A DNA stretch of 64,000 nt from assembly GCF_029689925.1 (NCBI RefSeq), contig NZ_CP121445.1:2225001-2289000 (forward strand). Reading direction: 5' to 3'. Both the position numbers and the translations under genes were made by a program. Position 1 is the first letter of the stretch. Every line of letters starts with the position of its first letter. This stretch comes from Anaerocolumna sp. AGMB13025. Its GTDB lineage: Bacteria > Bacillota > Clostridia > Lachnospirales > Lachnospiraceae. Under the pieces are notes generated by a model. That model saw nothing but the letters and a program-made list of their open reading frames with translations. It had not been told where the DNA came from and searched no databases. Positions 47,986-56,421 of the stretch are shown here, piece by piece.

Positions 47986-48354
47986 TCAGAGGGTCTGTTT
48001 CGCGGATTTAACCGTAATTTCCAGAACTCTGTTTAGAAATGGAAATTTTTCTTTCATCTGATCAAATTCTGATCCGGATTTAAGGAATTTTGCTGTGCCT
48101 TCAATAGAAAAGCCGGTGCCCAAGGACCGATAGCCCATAACTTCTCTGGCACCCAGGGTAACTTTTACATCGTTGTTTTCCTCGATGTTTTTTTGAGTTT
48201 TTATCATTCCTGCCGCAGGAATAAGAATTCTGTCATCTACCGGAACCAGATAAGAATTCCAGGTGTTTGCAACATGAACCCCGTTACTGCTCCAGGTAAC
48301 GATTGAAACTACACCTTCATAAGTCATAACTTCAAGTAATTTTTCATTAAGCAT
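47986..48354 (-). CDS. Pyridoxamine 5'-phosphate oxidase-like FMN-binding protein
   Basis: A 122-residue split-barrel flavoprotein. The N-terminal strand GVVSIVTWSSNGVHVANTWNSYLV, DRILIPAAGMIKTQKNIEENNDVKVTLGAREV and GTGFSIEGTAKFL follow the PNPOx-like pattern. It is much shorter than PdxH (about 210) and so is a general PNPOx-like protein rather than the vitamin B6 enzyme. It is divergent from a MocR regulator; such pairs often involve B6 metabolism, which supports but does not prove a link. TTGCTCC upstream on the plus strand gives a GGAGCAA ribosome site. Confidence 0.85.
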   Translation of the reverse strand: MLNEKLLEVMTYEGVVSIVTWSSNGVHVANTWNSYLVPVDDRILIPAAGMIKTQKNIEENNDVKVTLGAREVMGYRSLGTGFSIEGTAKFLKSGSEFDQMKEKFPFLNRVLEITVKSAKQTL

Positions 48355-48535
48355 TGTTGCTCCTTTCTGCGTATCATCTCACGCAATCAGACCAGAACGG
48401 TAAATAAAATTATTTATATCCGTCTATATTAGTATATATTAAATTGACAAGCTGACGATGTAAGTATACTATTAAATTGGATATATGGAAATAGCCAATT
48501 ACGATAATTTTATAGGATACAGTTGGAGAGAAAAC

Positions 48536-49945
48536 ATGATTATATTAGATAGTAGTCTGGCAACACCTTTATATATACAGATTTATAATCAGTTAAAAGA
48601 AGAAATTATTACAGGGGTCCGCATGGAAGGATCAAGACTTCCATCTACCCGTTATCTTGCACAAACCTTGGCGGTGGGCAGAAATACAGTGGAAAATGCA
48701 TATTTGCAGCTTTCTTCGGAAGGATATGTAAAAAGCATAACCGGCAGCGGTTATTACGTTGAGAATATATATGGTATGGAAGTAGGTGTAAAAGGGTATC
48801 AAAACCATAAAACTGCCCTAGAAGATAAAAAGAAGCAGCCGGAGCATCATCAGTCGTATCCTTACAATTTTGATTACGGACATTTAAGCCCCGAATATTT
48901 TCCTCTTGGAGTATGGAAAAAAGTATCAAATAAAGCGATGACTTCTTTAACCGCAGAAGAAATGACCAGTTATGGAGAACGTCTTGGAGGACTGGGGTTA
49001 AGAACTGTTCTGGCGGATTATTTAAGAAAGTCCAGGGGAGTTCCATGCAGTGGAGATCAGATAATTCTTTGTTCCGGTACGGATTATGCCCTTTCCATCC
49101 TGTGTCAATTGGTAAGGAACTCCTTTAAAGCGATTGCGTTTGAGGATCCGGGATACCCGGGTGCCAGAGAGTTATTTGCCAATAACGGACTTAGTCTCCT
49201 CCCCGTGGGGCTTGAGAAGGATGGCTTAAATATTGCGGAGTTGGAGGCATCCGGAGCCAGAATGGTATATGTAACGCCATCTCATCAGTTCCCCTCAGGT
49301 GCTGTTATGCCTATACAAAAAAGGCTTAGGTTACTGGAGTGGGCCAAACGGAATAACGGAATTATTATTGAGGATGACTATGACAGTGAATTGCGTTACA
49401 AGTCCAGACCAATTCCGTCTATAAGCAGTGTAGACACCAGCGGTAAAGTAATCTATACCGGTACGATTTCAAAAGCACTGTCACCTAGTTTAAGGTTAAG
49501 TTATATGGTTTTACCGATAGACTGGATGGAGCGTTACAAAAAAGAATTTACGATGTACCAGTGTCCTGTTTCAATTATACAACAAAGAATTATGGAGGAA
49601 TTTATAAATTCCGGTTACTGGGAAAGCCATCTTCGTAAAATCTGCGGGGCAAATAAGAAAAAACATGATTTATTGCTTCATGTAATACAGGAAGAATTAG
49701 GGGATAAGGTTATTATACATGGTAAGAATGCTGGACTGCACATTTTACTGGAATCTACGCTGGGATTAACGGAAACAGAGATGATTGAAAAAGCGAAAGA
49801 GAACGGAGTATTGGTTTATCCGGTATCCAGGTTCTGGCAGAGAAAAGACCGATATTTGAATAATATGGTGTTTTTGGGATTTGGAAGTATTTCAGAAACG
49901 GACATTTTTAAGGGGGTTATGCAATTATCAAAGGCATGGTCTTAA
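48536..49945 (+). CDS. MocR-type (GntR-aminotransferase) regulator
   Basis: A 469-residue fusion regulator. Residues about 5-75 form the GntR winged helix (PLYIQIYNQLKEEIITG, RLPSTRYLAQTLAVGRNTVENAYLQLSSEGYV); residues about 120-465 are a fold-type I aminotransferase-like domain with the PLP lysine in YTGTISKALSPSLRLSYMV and DDYDSELRY. PdxR members sense PLP. The ATG at 48536 follows GGAGAG; an upstream ATG at 48485 has no ribosome site. Divergent from the PNPOx-like gene with about 180 bp between, where its operator is expected. Confidence 0.9.
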   Translation: MIILDSSLATPLYIQIYNQLKEEIITGVRMEGSRLPSTRYLAQTLAVGRNTVENAYLQLSSEGYVKSITGSGYYVENIYGMEVGVKGYQNHKTALEDKKKQPEHHQSYPYNFDYGHLSPEYFPLGVWKKVSNKAMTSLTAEEMTSYGERLGGLGLRTVLADYLRKSRGVPCSGDQIILCSGTDYALSILCQLVRNSFKAIAFEDPGYPGARELFANNGLSLLPVGLEKDGLNIAELEASGARMVYVTPSHQFPSGAVMPIQKRLRLLEWAKRNNGIIIEDDYDSELRYKSRPIPSISSVDTSGKVIYTGTISKALSPSLRLSYMVLPIDWMERYKKEFTMYQCPVSIIQQRIMEEFINSGYWESHLRKICGANKKKHDLLLHVIQEELGDKVIIHGKNAGLHILLESTLGLTETEMIEKAKENGVLVYPVSRFWQRKDRYLNNMVFLGFGSISETDIFKGVMQLSKAWS

Positions 49946-49966
49946 AGATAGAAAAAACTATCTGTA

Positions 49967-50003
49967 AAAAACGGGACGAAATTTAAGTTTCGCCCCGCTT
50001 TTA
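49967..50003. terminator. Bidirectional terminator between convergent genes
   Basis: aaaacgggacgaaa pairs with tttcgccccgctttt around a 6-nt loop; T-runs are present in both directions (tttt on plus, ttttt on minus). Confidence 0.8.
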
Positions 50004-50020
50004 GCAATAAATCACAAATC

Positions 50021-50947
50021 TTAGTTTATCGTAATTATACTTATATCAGCTTGGATTGGTATATTTCCATACAGTACATCAGCGCCGGTCAGGTTAGATA
50101 AGGTTACAATAACGGGACTTCCGTCTACGGATATAAAGGCATTGCCACTTACCTGTCCGGTTACTATTGGTGAGTTGCCTATCGCAACAGGGGTGCCGTC
50201 AGCATTCACTGCGAATACCATATTAACAGGTCCGGCAGAACCATCGGTTGCTACCCACCAGTTAACGTAATATAATCCTGCACCTGTAAGCGTAAATTGG
50301 CCGGTAGCGGCATTATAGCTGATTCTTTCGGACTGACCGGATACAATGGTATCAAATATAACATTTGCTCCATTAGCTATAGGGGAAGCTGGACTTCCCT
50401 GAAGCTGTGCCTGAAGACCATCAAAAGTACCGGCAGTTCCCGGTGTATACGTTACAATCAGTATTGGTTCAAAATCTGCGCCTATTGGTTTTCCGCCAAA
50501 TTGAACGGAAGTTGTTCCGTCAGGTACAGTAAGTGCCAAACCGAAATTCGGAAATGTACCGTTCAGCCATTGATTTACCAAATCAGTAATATCAATATCT
50601 ATAAACTGGAGGACTTCACCAGCTGTAACCATAGTTGTTGAACCGGTCGGTACATAAGGAGGTCTTGTATTATAGGTCACCGCATTGATATCAAAATCAG
50701 AAGTGACCCGGTTAACCACAACCGTGCTTGGTAAAGCACCGTTCTTTGCAAATACAAATAGCCTGAGAATAGCACTAGTTACTGATTCAACCGGTATTGA
50801 TGAAAGGTCGAATTTCAGAAAGCTGATACTATCCAGATAGATTGGGTCAGTTCCGGCTACAATTACGGCACTAAATGACAGATTGTAAGTTGCTAATAAA
50901 CTTGAAACGAAGGTGGTACCAGTAGTTTGAAGATTAAGATTAGCCAT
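50021..50947 (-). CDS. DNRLRE-domain / BclA-like C1q-fold surface protein
   Basis: A 308-residue protein without signal peptide. Residues about 1-168 match the DNRLRE beta-sandwich (ISFLKFDLSSIPVESVTSAILRLFV, VTYNTRPPY, VNQWLNGTFPNFGLALTV), a module of cell-surface and fibre-binding proteins. Residues about 175-308 match the trimeric C1q/TNF-like C-terminal domain of BclA-type exosporium proteins (SGNAFISVDGSPVIVTLSNLTGADVLYG). The collagen-like stalk is missing, replaced by DNRLRE. No signal peptide fits mother-cell synthesis and assembly on the spore. It is the last gene of the glycan cluster, making it a likely glycosylation target; AAAGGAGATG precedes the ATG. Confidence 0.8.
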   Translation of the reverse strand: MANLNLQTTGTTFVSSLLATYNLSFSAVIVAGTDPIYLDSISFLKFDLSSIPVESVTSAILRLFVFAKNGALPSTVVVNRVTSDFDINAVTYNTRPPYVPTGSTTMVTAGEVLQFIDIDITDLVNQWLNGTFPNFGLALTVPDGTTSVQFGGKPIGADFEPILIVTYTPGTAGTFDGLQAQLQGSPASPIANGANVIFDTIVSGQSERISYNAATGQFTLTGAGLYYVNWWVATDGSAGPVNMVFAVNADGTPVAIGNSPIVTGQVSGNAFISVDGSPVIVTLSNLTGADVLYGNIPIQADISIITIN

Positions 50948-51089
50948 AGTAACATCTCCTTTCTAGCAAATTTGTGGTGTATATCAAGGATTACTTAATA
51001 TAGCCACAGTATAGTATATTCATTTTGTCGAAATGTGTTAAAAAAAGATATAAATAAGGTATAAAAAGAGAAAAGAGCGCAATTTGCAA

Positions 51090-52190
51090 TTATAGAAATT
51101 GCTGTAATACAGCAGCTCGCCTGCTCATCTGGTCTTCAAAATCAAATACCTCTCTGAATTTAGCCTGCCCGCATTCAGACATCTGGTATAGTTTTTTTGG
51201 ATCGCTGTAATAATCCAGTATATTAGCAGTTATGGAAGCCGGGTCAAGAGAAATGATACATATGTCTTTGCCATTTACAAAACTGGTATTTTGATTCAGA
51301 AGATCACTGCATAAAACTCCAACCCCGTGCAAAGCAGCATCAATGCAGCAGCCAGTGGGAAAACCATCAAAGTTTCTGCCGGGGATTAGCAGGAAGGGAG
51401 CATTCGGGGATACGATAATATCCATTCCCGAGTAAAAGTCCGGGAAACATGTATGATCCTTAAGACCATGGAAAATAATTCTGTTTTCAAGACCGGTAAT
51501 GTCATAATCTGAACTGTTAAAGTTACCCACAACATGGAATAATATATCGGGAACTGTGGCTGCAAGCCTTTTGCAAACATCAATAAAAATGTGGTACCCC
51601 TTGTCAATGCCACCAGCCATATACTTATGTGCGACGAAACAGATATCAAAGGTTTGCTTTTCGGTCTTATAATGTTTTTTTTGCGGTGTAGATTGAAAAT
51701 ACTGAGGATGTGTTACAATTCCGTATATATATGCTACTTTATCCGGTGATACGAAACCACGGTTTATAATGTCGTCATAGGTCATTTTCTGGGTAACGAT
51801 TACCTTTTGCAGAAGAGGAGATTTTAGCACCTTCTGTAGTTTCTCATCGACCTCCGGGTCGTTTAGCCAGTAAGAACCTCCGGGGTATAATTCAAAGATA
51901 AAAGGGGTATTAAACATTTCATAGATAAAATAAAAAGAGTAAGCATTACCTAAAAAGACGGAATAATAAAGAGAAGTAGACTTACCGGTCCAGTCAAAGG
52001 CGGTAAAGGGTTTTACTCTGCCTGAAAACTGGGGATAGGTAGCTACATACTCTGCATTGTGCATGTCATATCTGGTGGAGATTACTTCACTGGTTGGAAA
52101 CTTCTCCAGATAGTAGTTAAATTCGGAAATCCGAAAGCCTGTTGTGAGATTTGGAAAATAGTCGTCGAGAATTGTTAATTTACCGTTCAT
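51090..52190 (-). CDS. GT4-like glycosyltransferase
   Basis: A 366-residue cytosolic protein with two Rossmann-like halves of the GT-B fold. The C-terminal half has FDICFVAHKYMAGGIDKGYHIFIDVCKRL, LFHVVGNF, IIFHGLKDHTCFPDFYSGMDIIVSPN and FDGFPTGCCIDAALHGVGVLCSD, the donor-binding pattern of GT4 (Glu of EX7E replaced by Asp-Gly-Phe-Pro...Asp). It transfers a nucleotide-sugar unit; acceptor unknown. GGAGGG precedes the ATG, 51 bp after the GT2 gene, so it is in the glycan operon. Confidence 0.82.
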   Translation of the reverse strand: MNGKLTILDDYFPNLTTGFRISEFNYYLEKFPTSEVISTRYDMHNAEYVATYPQFSGRVKPFTAFDWTGKSTSLYYSVFLGNAYSFYFIYEMFNTPFIFELYPGGSYWLNDPEVDEKLQKVLKSPLLQKVIVTQKMTYDDIINRGFVSPDKVAYIYGIVTHPQYFQSTPQKKHYKTEKQTFDICFVAHKYMAGGIDKGYHIFIDVCKRLAATVPDILFHVVGNFNSSDYDITGLENRIIFHGLKDHTCFPDFYSGMDIIVSPNAPFLLIPGRNFDGFPTGCCIDAALHGVGVLCSDLLNQNTSFVNGKDICIISLDPASITANILDYYSDPKKLYQMSECGQAKFREVFDFEDQMSRRAAVLQQFL

Positions 52191-52241
52191 TAAATCTTAT
52201 CCCTCCATTCTTTTAGTTCGGTATTGTATAAAATGATAGAT

Positions 52242-53141
52242 TTAATTTGCATAAGCTGCATAATAATTAAAGTTTTCCATAGCCCAGTCCATATGGTAAA
52301 AATGGGTCTGGTATGATATGGGATCATGAACGGAGGCACAGTATACCGTCCGTTTGCCTTGATTCAACTCATTAAAATATTCAAAATATTTCCAGCGGTT
52401 TGCCGTTGAAAAGTTCACATTCTTGTACTTGCTGTTTCGTATGTCAAAGCAGGTTCTTGTAATCTTATCCAGCTTACATAATCCAATACCCTCGCATGCA
52501 GCACAGGGTATGGTTTGGGTCAGATCGATAGGAATGTTGGTAGCCAGACCTGCCTTAAAGGATGTATACTTATTAATTCGGATAGATAGTTCAGCATCTC
52601 CATAGCCGTTTTCTTCGCACCAGTAGCCGATGGTATTAATCAATTCCGGCCTAAGGCATTGACAATGTCCGGGTACAAAATCACAGATCGATCCGACTTC
52701 ACAATGTAATAACTGATTATAGCTTTGACCGTTTCGGTAAACAGGTATGACCTCCGGTTCATATCCGGGAAGGGGAACCGGTCTTGGGATACCAAGGAGA
52801 CCTACCTCGGGAAAGGCTTCGAAAACTTTCATAAAGCGGGTGATCCAATCAGGGGCATATAAATAAACGTCGCTTTCCAGGACGATAAAATACTGGTCAG
52901 GTCTTCTGCGGGTTAAATTCAGGTTAATCGGGTAAATCGGTCCGAAATTAATGGGAAAACGGGTTTTAGATTTAATACGGCCGTCATGCAGACTTTGGAT
53001 ATACTCCCAGGTATCATCCTGGGAATTGTTATCTATTATATGGAGCTCAAAATCATCCGTAGTTCTAAGGAGTGAATTTAAATTTCTGACTGTTAAGCCC
53101 ATTCGGTGAAAGGTTGAATAGCTGATTAAAGGTGGTGTCAT
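52242..53141 (-). CDS. GT2-like glycosyltransferase with four-cysteine motif (copy A)
   Basis: A 299-residue GT-A enzyme. The N-terminal nucleotide-sugar region (RNLNSLLRTTDDFELHIIDNNSQDDTW) and the DxD-equivalent ESD in FIVLESDVYLYAPDW are clear. Residues about 210-232 carry CAACEGIGLCKLDKITRTCF, i.e. C-x2-C-x5-C-x8-C, shared with two paralogues nearby and suggestive of a zinc site. The C-terminal block YCASVHDP ... WAMENFNYY is also shared. GGAGGAATTCT precedes the ATG. It is cytosolic. Acceptor and donor are unknown. Confidence 0.85.
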   Translation of the reverse strand: MTPPLISYSTFHRMGLTVRNLNSLLRTTDDFELHIIDNNSQDDTWEYIQSLHDGRIKSKTRFPINFGPIYPINLNLTRRRPDQYFIVLESDVYLYAPDWITRFMKVFEAFPEVGLLGIPRPVPLPGYEPEVIPVYRNGQSYNQLLHCEVGSICDFVPGHCQCLRPELINTIGYWCEENGYGDAELSIRINKYTSFKAGLATNIPIDLTQTIPCAACEGIGLCKLDKITRTCFDIRNSKYKNVNFSTANRWKYFEYFNELNQGKRTVYCASVHDPISYQTHFYHMDWAMENFNYYAAYAN

Positions 53142-53276
53142 AGAATTCCTCCATATTCATACCGGTAAATAGTAAGAGCAAATTTATGTTATCCGTATAT
53201 AATACATGGTTTATTTATATCTTATGTGACTATGAGATGATTGTTAATAAAAACATATAATACAATAGTTTCGTAT

Positions 53277-53495
53277 TTATACATCTGCCTGTAAACTGTA
53301 AAAACCGGCTGAGAATATGATTAAACTGACTAAGCTTGGCAGATTATGGATTGTGAGGTTATAATAAACGGTTATTCCTGTTTCCGGCATAAAACAACTT
53401 CTCCTTAACATTTGTAACAGCTGTTTAATGAGTAAGTTGTTTTCTGCCTGATTTAACATGGAGCTGACCAGTTGATATTCATGAGTCTTAGTCAC
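53277..53495 (-). CDS. Possible small protein between GT2 genes
   Basis: A 72-codon frame starting with GTG 6 bases after the stop of GT2 copy B and on the same strand. The N-terminal 35 residues are helix-prone (NQAENNLLIKQLLQMLRR), the C-terminus is hydrophobic (LPSLVSLIIFSAGF). There is no ribosome site and no recognised family. It may be a decayed fragment or chance frame; the following 135 bases to GT2 copy A are non-coding. Confidence 0.3.
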   Translation of the reverse strand: MTKTHEYQLVSSMLNQAENNLLIKQLLQMLRRSCFMPETGITVYYNLTIHNLPSLVSLIIFSAGFYSLQADV

Positions 53496-53501
53496 TTTTT
53501 A

Positions 53502-54548
53502 TCAGTTAGAGTTTTTGATATAGTAATCAAAGTTTTCAGAAGCCCAGATCTGATTGTAATAATGATTTTTAAGAGATTCCGGGTCATGGACGGAAGCGCA
53601 GTAAGCGGTTCTTTTTCCTTCTTCCAGCTCTTTAAAGGTTTCTAGATATTTCCAACCGTGTTTTCTTACGAAAGACTCATTAAAGTTAGAAGCTCTACAA
53701 AGTGAAAAACAGGAACTCACACTTTTACTAAGTTTGCAGATATCCCTGCCTAAACATAAATTGCAGCCGATGTATTGAGTCATATCAATTTCAACAGTAG
53801 TCAGATATCCTACTTTATAATTTGTATAATGAACAATCCGGGGAGATAATTCAGCGTCACCATAGCCGTTTTCTTCGCTCCAGTAACCGATTTGTTCAAT
53901 CAGTTCAGGCCGTAAGCATTGTAATTGTCCCGGTATGAAATCCAGATCCACTCCAACGGTGGCATTTTTAAGCTGAAGATAATTTGAATTACCTTTTTCT
54001 CTTGCTATAACAGGAGGTAAGTATCTGGGATAAGGTTTATCTCTCGATACACCAAGCAGCCCGACATCCGGGAAAGCGTCAAAAACCTCCATGAAGCAGG
54101 CAATCCAATTTTTTGTTTTAATAAAGGTATCACTGTCAACTGTGATAAAGTACTGTCCGGGCTTGCGTTTGGTGAGACTATAGTTAAGGGGATAAATCGG
54201 TCCCAGATTCAAAGTAAATCTGGTTTTCGATTTAATTCGTTTGTCGGTTAAGCTCTGGATATAATCCCAGGTATTGTCTTTTGAATTACAGTCTATTATG
54301 TGCAGTTCAAAGTCTTCATCGGAATCAAGGATATTATTCAGATTTTTAATGGTCAGCCCCATCCTGTTGAAGGTTACAAAGTTAATAAAGGGAGGAATCT
54401 TAGCAACATCCATTTTTTTTACTTCGGCACTTTCCGTTGCTTCGTAACATTCGATATAATCATTATTTTTGCTGAATAACTTTCCCCTTATATCTTTTAC
54501 CGTTTCGGTAAAGCGGTTGATATTATTGCCTATAAATGATTGCTTCAA
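53502..54548 (-). CDS. GT2-like glycosyltransferase with four-cysteine motif (copy B)
   Basis: A 348-residue paralogue with about 50 extra N-terminal residues before the common core PPFINFVTFNRMGLTIKNLN. The metal-binding DSD lies in YFITVDSDTFIKTKNW; the cysteine motif is CNLCLGRDICKLSKSVSSCF (same spacing as the other two). The C-terminal YCASVHDP ... WASENFDYY block agrees. The start is a TTG 9 bases after AGGA; translation from an internal codon near residue 46 (MDVAKIPPF) is possible and would match the other copies' length. Cytosolic. Confidence 0.82.
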   Translation of the reverse strand: MKQSFIGNNINRFTETVKDIRGKLFSKNNDYIECYEATESAEVKKMDVAKIPPFINFVTFNRMGLTIKNLNNILDSDEDFELHIIDCNSKDNTWDYIQSLTDKRIKSKTRFTLNLGPIYPLNYSLTKRKPGQYFITVDSDTFIKTKNWIACFMEVFDAFPDVGLLGVSRDKPYPRYLPPVIAREKGNSNYLQLKNATVGVDLDFIPGQLQCLRPELIEQIGYWSEENGYGDAELSPRIVHYTNYKVGYLTTVEIDMTQYIGCNLCLGRDICKLSKSVSSCFSLCRASNFNESFVRKHGWKYLETFKELEEGKRTAYCASVHDPESLKNHYYNQIWASENFDYYIKNSN

Positions 54549-54563
54549 TTTCAGCAGTCCTTT

Positions 54564-55238
54564 CTATATTTTTTTTGTTGGGTCATGGTCCGTTATTTTT
54601 ATAGTTCTTCCAGGTACACCTACTGCAGTACAATATTCGGGCAAATCGTTAATTATTACTGCTCCTGCACCTATAATACTCCATTTACCAACTGTTTTTT
54701 TCTGAATTACGGTCGCTTTTGAACCTATTTCACAGCCTTCATGAATACAAACATTTCCAGATAAGGTAATATTCCAGTACAGAGAAGAGTAATCCTCAAT
54801 AACCGTATCATGCCCGATACCGCAGCCAGGATTAATGCATACATGGTTACCTATCTTTGTGTTTACGGATATAAAAGAATTGCAGCAAAGGATGCAGCCA
54901 AATCCCAATTCACTATAATTGCTCATTTTGGCATCAGGGTGTATTAAAGTAGCATAATCTAAATGATAAGCTGACGCTTTTTTTACCAGATTATATTTAT
55001 CCCTCGGATTTCCGAGTGCACAAACTGCCCATACCTTTTTTGGGTTTCCGGTATTTTTTGCAAACCAATCAAAGCCCCCAAGTACGGGATTCTCATTAAT
55101 TAAAAGCCCATGTTTTGTTGTAGTTTCATCAATAAAACCTAATAGATTCCAGGTTTTCTTATCCAGGTTAATTTCTTTTATAAGTTGAGCTACTTCTTTT
55201 CCAAAGCCGCCGGCACCTATGATAACTATGTCTTTCAT
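54564..55238 (-). CDS. PglD/NeuD-like sugar O/N-acyltransferase
   Basis: A 224-residue two-domain enzyme: an N-terminal Rossmann-like domain (IVIIGAGGFGKEVAQLI) that binds the UDP- or dTDP-amino sugar, and a C-terminal left-handed beta-helix of hexapeptide repeats (IGNHVCINPGCGIGHDTVI, GNVCIHEGCEIGSKATVIQ, IIGAGAVIINDLP) that binds acetyl-CoA. The catalytic His is in GIGHDTVI. The ATG at 55236-55238 follows GAGGG inside the last codons of the aminotransferase gene, so the pair is translationally coupled. Together they would make an N-acetylated amino sugar. Confidence 0.88.
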   Translation of the reverse strand: MKDIVIIGAGGFGKEVAQLIKEINLDKKTWNLLGFIDETTTKHGLLINENPVLGGFDWFAKNTGNPKKVWAVCALGNPRDKYNLVKKASAYHLDYATLIHPDAKMSNYSELGFGCILCCNSFISVNTKIGNHVCINPGCGIGHDTVIEDYSSLYWNITLSGNVCIHEGCEIGSKATVIQKKTVGKWSIIGAGAVIINDLPEYCTAVGVPGRTIKITDHDPTKKI

Positions 55239-55242
55239 AAAA

Positions 55243-56373
55243 TCAACCCTCATGAATTGCTTTTATAATGGAACTGATTTTTTCTACATCTTCCTTTTGC
55301 ATTCTGCCGTGCAGCGGTAGGGATAGTACCATATCAGAGATTTTATTTGCTACCGGTAATTTATCTTTTAAGGAGGAGGGATAATCTCTATAACATTGGA
55401 AGTTACTGCACAACGGATAAAAATATTTCCTTGCTATTACATTGTATTCCAACAATTTATCAAATAGTTCATCTCTGGAATAACCATATTCAGTTTTATC
55501 AACTCTTATAACAAAATAAGAATAATTATGGGAAACGCCTTCGATATCATTGACGGTAATAATTCCAGGGATATCTTTTAAGAACTGGCGGTAATAATTT
55601 GTAATTTCTTTTCTATTTTCTATTTCACTTTCCACTTGTTTTAATAACAGAATGCCAACTGAGGCTTGTATTTCGTTTAATTTTCCATTGGTTCCGGGTT
55701 CCAGTACGGTGTCTGTATTCTTAATGCCAAAGTTTCTTAAAGAATCAGCTCTTTCCTTAAAATAAGGATCCTTAAAGGTAAGGGCACCGCCTTCTATGGT
55801 GTGATAGATCTTTGTAGCGTGGAAGCTGAACATGGATATATCGCCAAAGCTTGAAATCGGTTTCCCATCCACCTTAACCCCAAAGGCATGGGCAGCGTCA
55901 TAGATAATTTTAAGCCCATACTTATCTGCGATCTGTTTGATTTTCGCAACATTGCACGGATTACCAAAAACATGCACTGGCATGATCGCCGTAGTATCCT
56001 GGGTAATTAAAGATTCAATGAGATCGGGATTTATGTTATACGTGTCTTCTTCAATGTCGCAGAATACAGGTTTTAAATTATTCCAAAGCAGGGAATGGGT
56101 AGTTGCTGCAAAGGTAAAAGGCGTAGTAATGACCTCTCCGGATAACCTTAAAACCTTACATGCCAGCTGTAATGCAACGGTACCGTTGGAAAAAACCGAC
56201 AGGTAATCTGCATTTAAATAACCGGAGAGATCCCGTTCAAGTTGTTTTACCATAGTTCCATTATTGCTTAACTGTTTGCTTGCCCATATTGATTTAAGCA
56301 TTTCATTAAATTCATCCATATCAGGCAGTAAGGGCTGGGTGATATAGAAAGGTTTTGCAAATGGTTCTATCAT
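55243..56373 (-). CDS. DegT/DnrJ/EryC1/StrS sugar aminotransferase
   Basis: A 376-residue PLP enzyme that aminates a nucleotide-4-keto-6-deoxy sugar. The cofactor Lys188 lies in SFHATKIYHTIEGG and the ring-contact Asp159 in IYDAAHAFGV; SVFSNGTVALQLA, TTPFTFAATTHSLLW and GTNGKLNEIQASVG are family blocks. The ATG at 56371-56373 is 10 bases after a perfect AAGGAGGT; a GTG 12 bases upstream overlaps that ribosome site. The dehydratase that would supply its substrate is not in the window, so a shared dTDP-sugar route is assumed. It pairs with the acetyltransferase that follows. Confidence 0.9.
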   Translation of the reverse strand: MIEPFAKPFYITQPLLPDMDEFNEMLKSIWASKQLSNNGTMVKQLERDLSGYLNADYLSVFSNGTVALQLACKVLRLSGEVITTPFTFAATTHSLLWNNLKPVFCDIEEDTYNINPDLIESLITQDTTAIMPVHVFGNPCNVAKIKQIADKYGLKIIYDAAHAFGVKVDGKPISSFGDISMFSFHATKIYHTIEGGALTFKDPYFKERADSLRNFGIKNTDTVLEPGTNGKLNEIQASVGILLLKQVESEIENRKEITNYYRQFLKDIPGIITVNDIEGVSHNYSYFVIRVDKTEYGYSRDELFDKLLEYNVIARKYFYPLCSNFQCYRDYPSSLKDKLPVANKISDMVLSLPLHGRMQKEDVEKISSIIKAIHEG

Positions 56374-56421
56374 ATTGTAATCCACCTCCTTGAGCCTGCA
56401 AATAAATTGATTCTAAATTAT

